From: Agrococcus sp. ARC_14
GTDB taxonomy: Bacteria; Actinomycetota; Actinomycetes; Actinomycetales; Microbacteriaceae
Assembly: GCF_022436485.1 (NCBI RefSeq)
Contig: NZ_JAKUDO010000001.1
Location: 1,116,001 to 1,180,000 of the forward strand
Reading direction: 5' to 3'
Length of the DNA: 64,000 bases
In this document: positions 54,791-63,273 of the stretch, one piece after another
Position numbering within the stretch: position 1 is the stretch's first letter
Layout of the letters: each line of letters opens with the position of its first letter
Translations under genes and position numbers: made by a program
Notes under the pieces: generated by a model
What the model was told of the DNA's origin: nothing
Databases searched by the model: none
What the model saw: only the letters and a program-made list of their open reading frames with translations

Positions 54791-55741
54791 TCACGCGTGG
54801 AACAGGTCGCCAGCGAGGTACTTCAGGCCCGTGTCGGTCGCGACCGTGACGACGGTGCCGCCGGTGCCGAGCGTTATCGCCAGCTGCAGGGCTCCCGCGA
54901 CATTGAGCGCGCTCGACGTCCCGGCGAAGATCCCCTCCTGCTGCGCGAGCGGCAGGGCGAGGGCGCGCGCATCCGCCTCCTCGATCGCGCGGGCGTCGTC
55001 GTAGGTGTCGGGTGTGAGCATCGGCGGCACGATGCCGGTCGCGACCCCCTCGACCCGGTGCGGCCCCGCGCGGCCTTCGGTGAGCATGGGGGAGGACGCA
55101 GGCTCCAGCGCGACGACCCGCACGTGCTCCGCCTGCTGCCGCAGCGCCGATGCCACGCCGACCAGCATGCCCGCGGTGCCGACGCCGGCGCAGAACGCGT
55201 CGATGCGGATGCCATCGCTGCGCGTCTGCTCGAGGATCTCGCGACCCATCGCGGCGTAGCCGACCAGGGCATCCGCGTTGTGGAACTGATCGACCCAGTG
55301 CGCACCGTCGCGCTCGACGACGCGGTCGACCTCGTGCCGCATCCGCACGAACAGCTCGGGGGTGATGCGCCCGCCGTCGCTCGGCACGATCGTGAGGTCG
55401 GCGCCGAACGCCCGCATGGTCGCGAGCTTCTCCTGCGAGAACGCGTCGGAGGAGACGATCGACAGCGGATAGCCCTTGACGGCGCAGACGAAGGCGAGCG
55501 ATGAGCCGGTGCTGCCGCCCGAGAACTCCACCAGCCGCTGACCTGGCCGCAACTCGCCGCGACGCTCGGCGCCCTCGACGATCGCAAGCGCCATGCGGTC
55601 CTTGTAGCTCCCGGTCGGGTTGCCTCCCTCGAGCTTCACCAGCACGGTCGCGCCACCCTCGGGCACGAGCCGCCGCAGCCGCACGAGCGGCGTGCCGCCG
55701 ATCGCCTCCAGCGTCGACGCACGGATTCCGTGGGCTGCCAT
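54791..55741 (-). CDS. Cysteine-synthase-family PLP enzyme
   Basis: 316 residues, fold-type II. PLP lysine K47 in NPTGSYKDRM, phosphate-binding GVGTAGM (about 176-182) and EFSGGSTGSSLAF (about 71-83), where the usual cysteine-synthase loop is TSGNTG. The SGGSTGSS variant and the TGSYKDR motif point to a cysteine-synthase-like branch (also cystathionine or diaminopropionate synthases), so exact activity is open. I chose the ATG at 55741, five bases from GAGG; a GTG six bases earlier is possible. Confidence 0.82.
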   Translation of the reverse strand: MAAHGIRASTLEAIGGTPLVRLRRLVPEGGATVLVKLEGGNPTGSYKDRMALAIVEGAERRGELRPGQRLVEFSGGSTGSSLAFVCAVKGYPLSIVSSDAFSQEKLATMRAFGADLTIVPSDGGRITPELFVRMRHEVDRVVERDGAHWVDQFHNADALVGYAAMGREILEQTRSDGIRIDAFCAGVGTAGMLVGVASALRQQAEHVRVVALEPASSPMLTEGRAGPHRVEGVATGIVPPMLTPDTYDDARAIEEADARALALPLAQQEGIFAGTSSALNVAGALQLAITLGTGGTVVTVATDTGLKYLAGDLFHA

Positions 55742-55914
55742 GCGCACCTCGCATCCGCGCGGTCAGCGGGCGTCGCGCCGACGATCGAGCCGTGCAGTTC
55801 GGAATCTACTCCGGGGAGCGGCGGGTCGACAGGGTCGGATCGGCCCGACGCGGAGCCGGATGCCCGTCAGGCTCAGGCGAGAGCACTACGCGACCACCGG
55901 TCGCGACGGGCCGC

Positions 55915-56292
55915 TCAGGCCTGGCTCGTGGCGGCCTGCTGCTCGGCGACCTTCGCGTGCACCTCGGCCATGTCGAGGCCGCGCACGGCGCCGATGAGCT
56001 GCTCGAGCTGCGCCTCGGGGAGCGCCCCGGGCTGCGAGAAGACGAGCACGCCATCGCGGAACGCCATGAGCGTCGGGATCGAGGTGATCTGGAACCCGGC
56101 GGCGAGCTCCTGCTCCGCCTCGGTGTCGACCTTGCCGAACACGATGTCGTCGTGCTGCTCGGAGGCCTGCTCGAAGATGGGGCCGAACATGCGGCACGGG
56201 CCGCACCACGCCGCCCAGAAGTCGAGCAGCACGATGCCGCCGTCGTTGATCGTCTGCTCGAGGGTGTCCTTGGTGATCTCGGTCGAAGCCAT
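55915..56292 (-). CDS. trxA: Thioredoxin
   Basis: 125 residues. Active site WCGPC with C30 and C33, cis-proline in ITSIPTLMAF (about 72-81). A C-terminal extension of about 15 residues is Ala/Gln-rich. It reduces disulfides and could serve the BCP peroxidase. TAGCCT (56299-56304 on the complement) lies six bases before the ATG, so it is probably leaderless and shares its upstream region with the divergent DUF1304 gene. Confidence 0.93.
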   Translation of the reverse strand: MASTEITKDTLEQTINDGGIVLLDFWAAWCGPCRMFGPIFEQASEQHDDIVFGKVDTEAEQELAAGFQITSIPTLMAFRDGVLVFSQPGALPEAQLEQLIGAVRGLDMAEVHAKVAEQQAATSQA

Positions 56293-56298
56293 CGATCC

Positions 56299-56362
56299 AG
56301 GCTATCGCCAGGCGCACGGGCGGGTCGAGCGCACGAGCGGCGACGAGGGCACGCCATAGACT
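56299..56362. promoter_or_regulatory. Divergent leaderless promoters, trxA and DUF1304 gene
   Basis: Minus-strand -10 TAGCCT (56299-56304) and plus-strand -10 TAGACT (56357-56362), each six bases from its start codon. Confidence 0.55.
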
Positions 56363-56368
56363 CCGCAC

Positions 56369-56761
56369 ATGGATCTCACGGTCGTCGTCTGCATCGCCGC
56401 CGTGCTCGCGGCGCTCGTGCACGGCTACATCTTCGTGCTCGAGACGCTGCGGTGGGAGCACCCAGCCACGCGTCGCGTGTTCGGCACCTCGGCAGAGCAG
56501 GCGGCGCAGTCGAAGCAGCTCGCCGCGAACCAGGGCGTCTACAACCTGCTCCTGGGGATCGTCGCGCTCGTGGGTGTGCTCGTGCTGCTCGCGGGAGCGG
56601 CGGATGCGGGGCTCGCCGTGATCCTGGCGGCCACGGCCATCATGCTCGGGGCAGCGCTCTATCTCGTCGGCAGCGACCGTTCGAAGGCGCGCGCCGCGGG
56701 CATGCAGGGCCTGTTCCCGCTGATCGCGGTCATCGCTGCGATCGTCACGCTCGCGGCGTGA
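56369..56761 (+). CDS. DUF1304 membrane protein
   Basis: 130 residues with four helices. AALVHGYIFVLETLRW near the start and NQGVYNLLLGIVAL (about 53-66) are the DUF1304 signature. The family is widespread and of unknown function. Leaderless by the upstream TAGACT. It converges on the TetR gene with seven bases between. Confidence 0.85.
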   Translation: MDLTVVVCIAAVLAALVHGYIFVLETLRWEHPATRRVFGTSAEQAAQSKQLAANQGVYNLLLGIVALVGVLVLLAGAADAGLAVILAATAIMLGAALYLVGSDRSKARAAGMQGLFPLIAVIAAIVTLAA

Positions 56762-56768
56762 GCTGACC

Positions 56769-57323
56769 TCAGCGGGCGGTCGCGACCGCCTCCACGAGGT
56801 GCTCGAAGGATGCGTCCACGTCGGCGGGCATGCCGAAGCCGCCGGCCGCCTCGAGCGTCGCGAAGCCGTGGGCGACCGCGCGCAGACCGCGGAGCGCGTG
56901 GATGGCTTCGTCGCCGCGCTCGCCCTCCACGGCGCGCCCGGCGATCGTCAGCACGCGCTCGGCTGCCGCCTCGAGCACCGGATGGCCGCTCGGCTGCACC
57001 GGCAGCCAGCGGTATCGCCCAGGGTGCCGCACCGCGAACGACCGGTAGGCGTGCAGGAAGGCGCGCACCGCATCCGCCCCCCGTGCCTCGCTGTCACCCT
57101 CGCCGAGCGCTGCTTCGAGCACATCGCCGAGGTCGTCGTAGATGTGCGCGGCCACGAGCGCCTCGAGCGCCGGCAGGCCGGCGACGTGCTTGTAGATCGA
57201 CGGAGTCTTCACGCCGGCCCGCGTCGCGACGGCGCCGAGCGAGAGCGGCTCGCCGCCCGACTCGTCGAGCTCGGCGATCGCCAGCTCGACGAGCGCGGCG
57301 GGGGAGAGGCCGGCCCTAGGCAC
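56769..57323 (-). CDS. TetR-family regulator coupled to a hydrolase
   Basis: 184 residues from a GTG that overlaps the end of the hydrolase gene by eight bases. Helix-turn-helix LSLGAVATRAGVKTPSIYKHV (about 27-47) and a TetR_C_25-like domain. It is the second gene of a two-gene operon and may repress it through the GGCTAA/TTAGCC repeat at 58169. Confidence 0.85.
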   Translation of the reverse strand: MPRAGLSPAALVELAIAELDESGGEPLSLGAVATRAGVKTPSIYKHVAGLPALEALVAAHIYDDLGDVLEAALGEGDSEARGADAVRAFLHAYRSFAVRHPGRYRWLPVQPSGHPVLEAAAERVLTIAGRAVEGERGDEAIHALRGLRAVAHGFATLEAAGGFGMPADVDASFEHLVEAVATAR

Positions 57324-58161
57324 GCGGCGCCCCGAGCGCCAAGCCGACGCGGCGCGCGAGCGCCAGCACGGCCTCCGCGGTCTCGGCGGGCCGCTCGCCG
57401 TGCGGGTAGTGGCCGGCGCCGGCGACCATGTGCACGGCGACGTCAGCCGCAGTGCCCGATACCGCATCCGCGTAGGTCTGCGCCTCCGCGGAGGGATCAC
57501 GGAAGTCGGGATCCGCATCGCCCATCACGATCGCCACCGGCGCGAGCTGGCTCGCGCGCGCGCCGACAGCATCCTTGGTCGTGCCCGCCGCCATCGTCAC
57601 GAGCGCCTCGGTGCCGCCCGGCCTCCGCAGCGAGGCGACGATGCGCCTGCGGTGCTCTGCCAGGTCGGCGGGTGGAGCCTTGTGCAGCGAGCGGTAGAAG
57701 AGCGACCACAGGCTCGGTGTGCTCGCGACCAGCCGCGAGAGCGCGCGCATCGGCCAGGCCTGGCGCGGCGTCGTGGCCCACGGGCCGATCGCGACGGCGC
57801 CGACGACCTGCTCGGGGGCGAGCTGCGAGGCGAGCAGCGCACTGTCGGGCGTGAACGAGTGACCGACGACGATCGTCGGACCGCCCAGCAGCTCGACGAG
57901 TGCGGCCGCGGAACGCGCGATCTGCGTCTGGCTGACGGGCACGGGCGAGACGCCGGAGTCGCCGTGCCCCGGCAGGTCGAGCGCCGCGACGCGCAGGCCC
58001 TGCGCCACGAGGAGCGGCGTGAGGTGGCGATAGGCGCTGCGCAGGTCGCCCATGCCGGGCAGGAGGACGACGAGCCCCGCGGCGTCTGGGTCACCGGCGA
58101 CGTCGTAGGCGAGCTCGATGCCCTCGAACTCGAGGCGGGCGGATGCGGTCGGTGCGGTCAT
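57316..58161 (-). CDS. Alpha/beta hydrolase
   Basis: 281 residues. Oxyanion strand VVLLPGMGDLRSAYRHL, nucleophile VVGHSFTPDS (Ser about 102), acid region MGDADPDF and catalytic His in AGHYPHGE. Substrate unknown. TAGCCT on the complement (58168-58173) is six bases from the ATG, and an inverted repeat covers it. The TetR gene downstream overlaps its stop. Confidence 0.87.
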   Translation of the reverse strand: MTAPTASARLEFEGIELAYDVAGDPDAAGLVVLLPGMGDLRSAYRHLTPLLVAQGLRVAALDLPGHGDSGVSPVPVSQTQIARSAAALVELLGGPTIVVGHSFTPDSALLASQLAPEQVVGAVAIGPWATTPRQAWPMRALSRLVASTPSLWSLFYRSLHKAPPADLAEHRRRIVASLRRPGGTEALVTMAAGTTKDAVGARASQLAPVAIVMGDADPDFRDPSAEAQTYADAVSGTAADVAVHMVAGAGHYPHGERPAETAEAVLALARRVGLALGAPRA

Positions 58162-58167
58162 GCACTC

Positions 58168-58185
58168 AGGCTAACGGCATTAGCC
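58168..58185 (-). promoter_or_regulatory. Operator overlapping the hydrolase -10 box
   Basis: GGCTAA-CGGCA-TTAGCC (58169-58185) is a perfect inverted repeat that includes most of the minus-strand -10 TAGCCT. It is well placed for repression by the TetR protein encoded in the same operon. Confidence 0.65.
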
Positions 58186-58207
58186 AGAGGAGGCAAGGGT
58201 CGATGCC

Positions 58208-58846
58208 TCAGCGCAGCACGCCGTCGCGCAGCGCGCGCAGCACGGCGCTGGTGCGATCCCGGGCGCCGAGCTTCATGATGATCGACGAGACGTGGTTCTT
58301 CACCGTGCCCTCCGCGAGGAAGAGCGCTCCGGCGATCTCGCGGTTCGGGATGCCCTGGGCGAGCAGCCGAAGCACCTCGAGCTCGCGATCCGTGAGCTCC
58401 TGCACAGGCGGGGCTGCCGCTGTCGCCGGTCGCGCCCGGATCGCCTGCAGCAGCCGGTCGGTCAGCGCCGGCGCGATCACCGTGCCGCCATCGGCGAGCG
58501 TCTCGACAGCGCTCGAGAGCTGCTCGAGTGTGACGTCCTTCAGCAGGTAGCCGCGCGCTCCGGCTCTCACTGCGTCCAGCACCTGCGCATCATCGTCGAA
58601 GGTCGTGAGCACCAGCACCGGGATCTCGATGCCGAGCTCGCGCATCCGTTCGAGGGCCCAGAGGCCGTCGAACCGCGGCATCCGCACATCCAGCAGCACC
58701 ACATCCGGCAGGGTCGCCTCGATCACCGCGATCGCCTCGCCGCCATCGGCGGCCTCGCCGACCACCTCGATCCCGGCGACGCCGAGCAGCCCTCGGATGC
58801 CCTGCCGGATCAGCGTCTGGTCGTCGACCACCACGACGCGCGTCAT
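58208..58846 (-). CDS. NarL/LuxR-type response regulator
   Basis: 212 residues. Receiver domain with the acidic pocket VVVDD (5-9), phosphoacceptor D53 in LLDVRMP and the lysine in YLLKDV; C-terminal LuxR helix-turn-helix (ELTDREVEVLRLLAQG type, about 149 onward). It starts inside the stop of the kinase gene (ATGA). It probably controls the ABC exporter genes that start on the other side of the kinase. Confidence 0.92.
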   Translation of the reverse strand: MTRVVVVDDQTLIRQGIRGLLGVAGIEVVGEAADGGEAIAVIEATLPDVVLLDVRMPRFDGLWALERMRELGIEIPVLVLTTFDDDAQVLDAVRAGARGYLLKDVTLEQLSSAVETLADGGTVIAPALTDRLLQAIRARPATAAAPPVQELTDRELEVLRLLAQGIPNREIAGALFLAEGTVKNHVSSIIMKLGARDRTSAVLRALRDGVLR

Positions 58847-60045
58847 GCGGCCGGCACCCGAGCCGTGACGACGAATCCGTCGCCGCCGTCGAACTGCACC
58901 TCGCCGCCCAGCGCTGTGAAGCGCTCGCGCAGCCCGTCGAGGCCATTGCCCAGTCGCACGCGGGCAGCGCCGCGCCCGTTGTCCCGACCGCTGAGCACCG
59001 TGCCGTGCGCGTCGACGGCGACGACGAGGTGCAGCGAGGTGGCCTCGGCATGACGGATGGTGTTGGTCACGATCTCCTGCGCGGCGCGGATGAGCGCGGC
59101 GCGCTCCACGTCGTCGACCGCCACGGTGGGCGCGACGTCGACGGTGACCTCGAGACCGGGCAGATCCTCGGTCATCTCGCGCAGCGCTGCCTCCAGGCCG
59201 AGTGCTTCGATGCGCAGCGCGCCGACCGTGGATCGGACCTCCGCGAGCAGCGAGCGTGCGAGCTCGCCGGCGCGCTCGATGTGCGCACGGGCGAGCTCGC
59301 CGTCCACGTGCTTGGCGGTCTCGAGCTGCAGCGTCAGCACCGTCAGCTGGTGGCCGATGGCGTCGTGCAGGTCGCGCGAGATGCGCAGCCGCTCGGCGGT
59401 GCGCGCGGCCTCGGCGCGCTCGAGCGTGGCGGCGCGCAGCTCGACGTGCGCGGCGGTCAGTCTGCGGCGAGTCTCGCGCTCCTGCAGCAGCGCGTGCGAG
59501 CTGAGCACGGCAGCCGACTGGATGAGCAGGTAGAAGCCCGCGACGATCACCGTCTCGACCGCTTGGGGCGAGCTGCCCGAGTTGCCCGAGGTGGAGATGG
59601 CCGCGATCGCGGTGTTCAGCAGCACCACCGCGGCGGTGACGGCGATCGGCACGGCGTAGGGGCCGAGTGCGGCGACGATCACGAGCAGCACCAGCAGGAA
59701 GCCGCCGCCGCCCGCGGTGAGCACGACCGCCCAGGAGGCGAGCACCGCCGTGGCGAAGGCGGCCAGACGGGGACGGTCGCGATGGAGCGTCGCGGTGGCG
59801 AGCAGCGCCACCAGCAGCACGAGCAGCAGCGCGAGCCAGACGAGGTAGGGCACCCGCAGGGGCACGATGCCGAACAGGCCGGGGGATGCGACCAGCAGCG
59901 CGGCGACGAGCGTCGCGACTCCCGCCCAGAGGTCGGCATCACGCAGCACCGCGCGCGCGGCCCGGCCGCGGGGCGCCGTCTCTGGCGCGGGTGCGTCCGC
60001 CGATGCGCCGTCGACCCGCTGGGCGGCGTCGGACGAGGAGGGCAC
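58843..60045 (-). CDS. Sensor histidine kinase, HisKA_3 type
   Basis: 400 residues. A Pro/Ala-rich start, about six membrane helices (38-185), coiled coil, the phosphoacceptor H227 in ISRDLHDAIGHQL, and a C-terminal ATPase with DNGRG. Layout is that of LiaS/DesK-like intramembrane sensors with no large external domain. TAGGCT (60052-60057 on the complement) is six bases from the GTG start. Divergent from an ABC-2 exporter, its probable target and possibly its signal source. Confidence 0.91.
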   Translation of the reverse strand: MPSSSDAAQRVDGASADAPAPETAPRGRAARAVLRDADLWAGVATLVAALLVASPGLFGIVPLRVPYLVWLALLLVLLVALLATATLHRDRPRLAAFATAVLASWAVVLTAGGGGFLLVLLVIVAALGPYAVPIAVTAAVVLLNTAIAAISTSGNSGSSPQAVETVIVAGFYLLIQSAAVLSSHALLQERETRRRLTAAHVELRAATLERAEAARTAERLRISRDLHDAIGHQLTVLTLQLETAKHVDGELARAHIERAGELARSLLAEVRSTVGALRIEALGLEAALREMTEDLPGLEVTVDVAPTVAVDDVERAALIRAAQEIVTNTIRHAEATSLHLVVAVDAHGTVLSGRDNGRGAARVRLGNGLDGLRERFTALGGEVQFDGGDGFVVTARVPAA

Positions 60046-60051
60046 GTCGCC

Positions 60052-60148
60052 AGCCTACGATCGCTCGTGCTGCGGCGCCCCTGCCGATCGTCACGGTCGC
60101 GGCGAGTGACTCGCGGCACCTGTGTCGACCCATCCGGATATCTAGCGT
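60052..60148. promoter_or_regulatory. Divergent promoters of the two-component system and ABC exporter
   Basis: Minus-strand -10 TAGGCT (60052-60057) and plus-strand -10 TAGCGT (60143-60148), each six bases before its start codon. The 85 bases between them should hold the response-regulator site; I see no clear repeat there. Confidence 0.5.
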
Positions 60149-60154
60149 CGAAGC

Positions 60155-60943
60155 ATGACCTCAGCATCAGCATCCGGTCCCACCGACATGCCGGCAGACG
60201 GGCGCGGTCGGGGCGACGGCATCGTCGCGGCCGGCCTCGTCAAGCGCTACCGCGGGCGCGCCGTCGTCGACGGCGTGAGCCTGCGCATCGCCGCGGGCGA
60301 GACCCTCGGCATCCTCGGCGTCAACGGCGCCGGCAAATCCACCACCGTCGAGATGATCGCCGGGCTGCGCTCGCCCGACGCGGGAGAGATCCGCGTGCTC
60401 GGCCTCGACCCCAGGGCAGACCGAGCACGGGTGCGCCAGGTGCTCGGCGTGCAGCTGCAGGATGCGGTCCTGCACCTCTCGCTGCGCGTCGACGAGCTGC
60501 TCGACCTCTACCGCAGCTTCTACCCGTCGCCCCGCTCGACCGAAGAGCTGCTCGAGCTCGTCGGCCTCGCTGAGCAGCGACGCACCCGTTTCGAGCGTCT
60601 CTCTGGCGGGCAGCAGCAGCGGCTGTCGATCGCGCTGGCGCTCGCAGGGCGGCCGCGTGCGGTGATCCTCGACGAGCTCACCACGGGGCTCGACCCCCGC
60701 GCCCGTCGCCGCATGTGGTCGATGGTCGAGCAGCTGCAGGCGGATGGCGCGACGATCCTGCTCGTCAGTCACGCCATGGAGGAGGTCGAGCGGCTCTGCG
60801 ACCGCATCGCCCTGCTCGACGCCGGCCGCGTCGTCGCGACCGGCACGCCTGCCGAGATCGTCGCGCAGACCGGCGCCGCCGACCTCGACGGCGCGTTCTT
60901 GTCTCTCACCGGCCGCATGCTCGAGCCCGAGGAGGCAGCATGA
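60155..60943 (+). CDS. ABC exporter ATPase
   Basis: 262 residues. Walker A GVNGAGKST (about 58-66), LSGGQQQRLSIA (about 150-161), Walker B AVILDELTTGLD (about 170-181; E for the catalytic base is present as DE), H-loop SHAME. Leaderless ATG after TAGCGT. The permease gene overlaps its stop (ATGA). Typical of small bacitracin- or nisin-type or antibiotic-sensing systems next to a NarL-type regulator. Confidence 0.91.
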   Translation: MTSASASGPTDMPADGRGRGDGIVAAGLVKRYRGRAVVDGVSLRIAAGETLGILGVNGAGKSTTVEMIAGLRSPDAGEIRVLGLDPRADRARVRQVLGVQLQDAVLHLSLRVDELLDLYRSFYPSPRSTEELLELVGLAEQRRTRFERLSGGQQQRLSIALALAGRPRAVILDELTTGLDPRARRRMWSMVEQLQADGATILLVSHAMEEVERLCDRIALLDAGRVVATGTPAEIVAQTGAADLDGAFLSLTGRMLEPEEAA

Positions 60944-61710
60944 CCGCCGCCAGCATCCCCGTCCGTCGTCCCGGCGCCGCCGCGCTCTGGATGCTCGTCG
61001 TGAGCGAGACCAAGTCGGTCGCGCGCGACACCGCAGGGCTCATCGTGCCGCTCGGCATGCCGCTGCTCATCCTCATCATGAGCGCCAGTGCTGCCTCGCA
61101 GAGCGCCGGCGCATCAGGTCTGACGGGGCTCGAGCTGTTCGTGCTGCCGCTCGTGCTGACGATGGTGATGACGATGATCGGTGTCGTGAACATGCCGAGC
61201 TTCCTCGCGATGTATCGGCGCATGGGCATCTTGCGGCGCCTGGGCGTCACGCCGGCCTCGCCCGCGCTCGTGCTCGTCGCGCAGGCGATCGTGGCCGTGG
61301 CGCAGGCCGTGCTCGGCATCGCGCTCGCGCTCGCGGTCGGCGGGCTCGCACTGGGGGCGCGGCCGCCGATGGAACCGCTCACCGTGCTCGGTGTCGGGGC
61401 GCTGGTGATGGCAGCCATGTGCGCGCTTGGCATGCTCGTCGCGGCGATCGCGCCGACGCCGAACAGTGCCGTCGCCATCGGGCTCGTGCTCTTCCTGGGC
61501 CTGGGAGCGATGGGCGGCATGTTCGGGGGCCCGGATGCGCTGCCCGAGCCGATGCAGGACGCCGCACCCTGGCTGCCGTGGGGCGCCGCCGTCGACGCGT
61601 TGGCGAATGCCTGGGCCGGCGCGCCGGTGGAGCCGGCCTCGCTCCTGGTGCTGGGGGCCACCGTCGCGATCGGGGGCGTCGTGGCAGCGCTGCTCTTCCG
61701 CTGGGAGTAG
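60940..61710 (+). CDS. ABC-2 type permease
   Basis: 256 residues with six helices (about 36-245). ABC-2 family pattern GILRRLGVTPASPALVLVAQ (about 88-107) in the coupling region. Works with the ATPase encoded just upstream. A long hairpin follows 31 bases after its stop. Confidence 0.88.
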   Translation: MTAASIPVRRPGAAALWMLVVSETKSVARDTAGLIVPLGMPLLILIMSASAASQSAGASGLTGLELFVLPLVLTMVMTMIGVVNMPSFLAMYRRMGILRRLGVTPASPALVLVAQAIVAVAQAVLGIALALAVGGLALGARPPMEPLTVLGVGALVMAAMCALGMLVAAIAPTPNSAVAIGLVLFLGLGAMGGMFGGPDALPEPMQDAAPWLPWGAAVDALANAWAGAPVEPASLLVLGATVAIGGVVAALLFRWE

Positions 61711-61741
61711 CCGGCGAGCCCGCCCGCCTCACCCGCCGAGC

Positions 61742-61794
61742 CGCGAGAGGTGCCCTCGCGCCCGAGCGGTGCTCGCGCAGCGGCACCTCTCGCG
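61742..61794. repeat. Inverted repeat, 13-bp arms
   Basis: CGCGAGAGGTGCC (61742-61754) and its exact reverse complement (61782-61794), separated by 27 bases. Lies after the permease gene in a 151-base gap; it may end transcription. Confidence 0.75.
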
Positions 61795-61861
61795 CGCGGC
61801 GCTACCTGTGGCGGGCAGAGTTGGTGCGTGCGATGCTGGCATCGACGCAGAGGAGGCGCCC

Positions 61862-61939
61862 GTGTCGATCGAGCAGGCCATGATCCGTGGGATCGTGCCG
61901 GACGCCGTCGTGCGCGAGCTCTGCTGGTGCGCAGGATGA
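61862..61939 (+). CDS. 25-residue reading frame coupled to the DoxX-like gene
   Basis: GTG start with a textbook AGGAGG five bases upstream (61851-61856); ends inside the next ATG (ATGA at 61936-61939). The peptide begins MSIEQAMIRGI and ends CWCAG. No family is recognised. Either a real small protein or a leader whose translation opens the downstream start. The strong ribosome binding site is the main support; the DoxX gene itself has no such site. Confidence 0.5.
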   Translation: MSIEQAMIRGIVPDAVVRELCWCAG

Positions 61940-62337
61940 GCAGGCTGCAGACGGGCGGGCGGGTGCTGCTGGGCGCCGCGCTGGTGTTCGCGGGCATCAG
62001 CCACCTCACGCTCGGCAGGCGCGACTTCCGCGCGCAGGTGCCGCAGACGGCTGTCGACCTGTCGCCGTTCGACGTCGACCAGGTCGTGGTCGGGTCCGGC
62101 GTGGTCGAGATCGCGCTCGGCAGCGCGATCGCGCTGGCGCCACGCGAGCACCGGTCGACGGTCGGCGTCATCGCCGCCGGCTTCTTCGCGGCTGTCTTCC
62201 CCGGCAACATCGCCCAGTGGCTGCACCGCAGGAACGCCTTCGGCCTCGACACGGATGGGCGCCGGTTCGGCCGCCTCTTCTTCCAGCCCGTGCTCATCGC
62301 GTGGGCGCTCTGGTCGACGCGCGCGCCGCGCGGCTGA
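61936..62337 (+). CDS. DoxX-like membrane protein
   Basis: 133 residues with four helices. LLGAALVFAGISHLTLGR (about 11-28), VEIALGSAIALAP and FPGNIAQWLHRRNAFGLDTD match the DoxX-like group. Function unknown. Its start lies in the stop of a 25-codon frame, suggesting coupled translation. It resembles the DoxX-like gene at 30.4 kb in size and layout. Confidence 0.78.
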   Translation: MSRLQTGGRVLLGAALVFAGISHLTLGRRDFRAQVPQTAVDLSPFDVDQVVVGSGVVEIALGSAIALAPREHRSTVGVIAAGFFAAVFPGNIAQWLHRRNAFGLDTDGRRFGRLFFQPVLIAWALWSTRAPRG

Positions 62338-62370
62338 TCGCGCCGCGCACTGCCGCCGACTGGGGCTGCT

Positions 62371-62410
62371 GCGCCCGACTGGGGCTGGCACGCGGGCCCC
62401 AGTCGGGCGC
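62371..62410. repeat. Inverted repeat, 15-bp arms
   Basis: GCGCCCGACTGGGGC (62371-62385) and its exact reverse complement (62396-62410) around a 10-base loop. CGACTGGGGCTG also occurs just upstream as a direct repeat. Lies between convergent DoxX-like and hpaI-like genes. Confidence 0.8.
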
Positions 62411-62475
62411 AAGTGCCCCACTGGGCGCGCTGCCCGGTTCACCCGCACCGCTCCGCGCATGCGCACTGCTCGGCG

Positions 62476-63273
62476 CTAGTACGCGTCGGTCTCGGCCTGC
62501 GCCCGCTTCAGCCGCGCCACCGCCGCCTCCGAGCCGCGCGCCATGAGCGTCACGTCCGCCCCGACGAACACGAACGAGGCCCCGCGCGCGATGCAGCGGT
62601 CGGCATCCGCCTCCGCGAAGGCGTTCACCCCCGCCGGCGTGCCCACGGAGCGCACCGCGTCGATCGCGGCGTCCACCGCATCCATCACCGCCTGCTCCGA
62701 AGGGCGCCCGGGGTAGCCCATCGATCCCGCCAGGTCAGCCGGCCCGATGAACACGGCGTCCACGCCGTCGACGGCGGCGATCGACGCGGCGTTCGCCACC
62801 CCATCCGCGGTCTCGATCTGCACGGTCACCGACACCTGGCGGTCGGCATCGGCGACGTAGCCGGCGATGCGGCCCCAGCGCGACGAGCGCGCGAGCGCCG
62901 AGCCGATGCCACGCGCGCCCTCTCGCTCGCCCTCAGCGCCCGGGTAGCGAGCCGCGCGCACCGCGGCACGGGCGTCGTCGGCGCTCGAGACCATCGGCAC
63001 GAGCACGTTCTGCGCGCCCAGATCGAGCACCTGCTTGATGATCACCGGGTCGTTCCACGGCACCCGCACGATGGTCGTGACGGGGTAGGCGGATGCGGCG
63101 TGCAGGATCGGCAGCATCTCGGAGATCGAGATCGGCCCATGCTCGCCGTCGACCAGCAGCAGGTCGGCGCCAGAGCCGGCCATGATCTCGGCGGCGACCG
63201 GGCTGCCGGATGCGTTCCAGAGGCCCACGAGCGGAGCCTGCGCCTCGGCGAGCGCGTCGCGGAAGGTGCTCAT
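62476..63273 (-). CDS. hpaI: HpcH/HpaI-family aldolase
   Basis: 265 residues. Class II metal-dependent aldolase barrel: LLVDGEHGPIS (about 39-49, catalytic His), VQIETADGVAN (about 150-160) and FIGPADLAGSMG (about 174-185). HpaI cleaves 4-hydroxy-2-oxoheptanedioate to pyruvate and succinate semialdehyde in homoprotocatechuate breakdown. Its ATG overlaps the stop of the hydratase gene upstream, the natural previous step, which supports the assignment. Confidence 0.87.
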   Translation of the reverse strand: MSTFRDALAEAQAPLVGLWNASGSPVAAEIMAGSGADLLLVDGEHGPISISEMLPILHAASAYPVTTIVRVPWNDPVIIKQVLDLGAQNVLVPMVSSADDARAAVRAARYPGAEGEREGARGIGSALARSSRWGRIAGYVADADRQVSVTVQIETADGVANAASIAAVDGVDAVFIGPADLAGSMGYPGRPSEQAVMDAVDAAIDAVRSVGTPAGVNAFAEADADRCIARGASFVFVGADVTLMARGSEAAVARLKRAQAETDAY

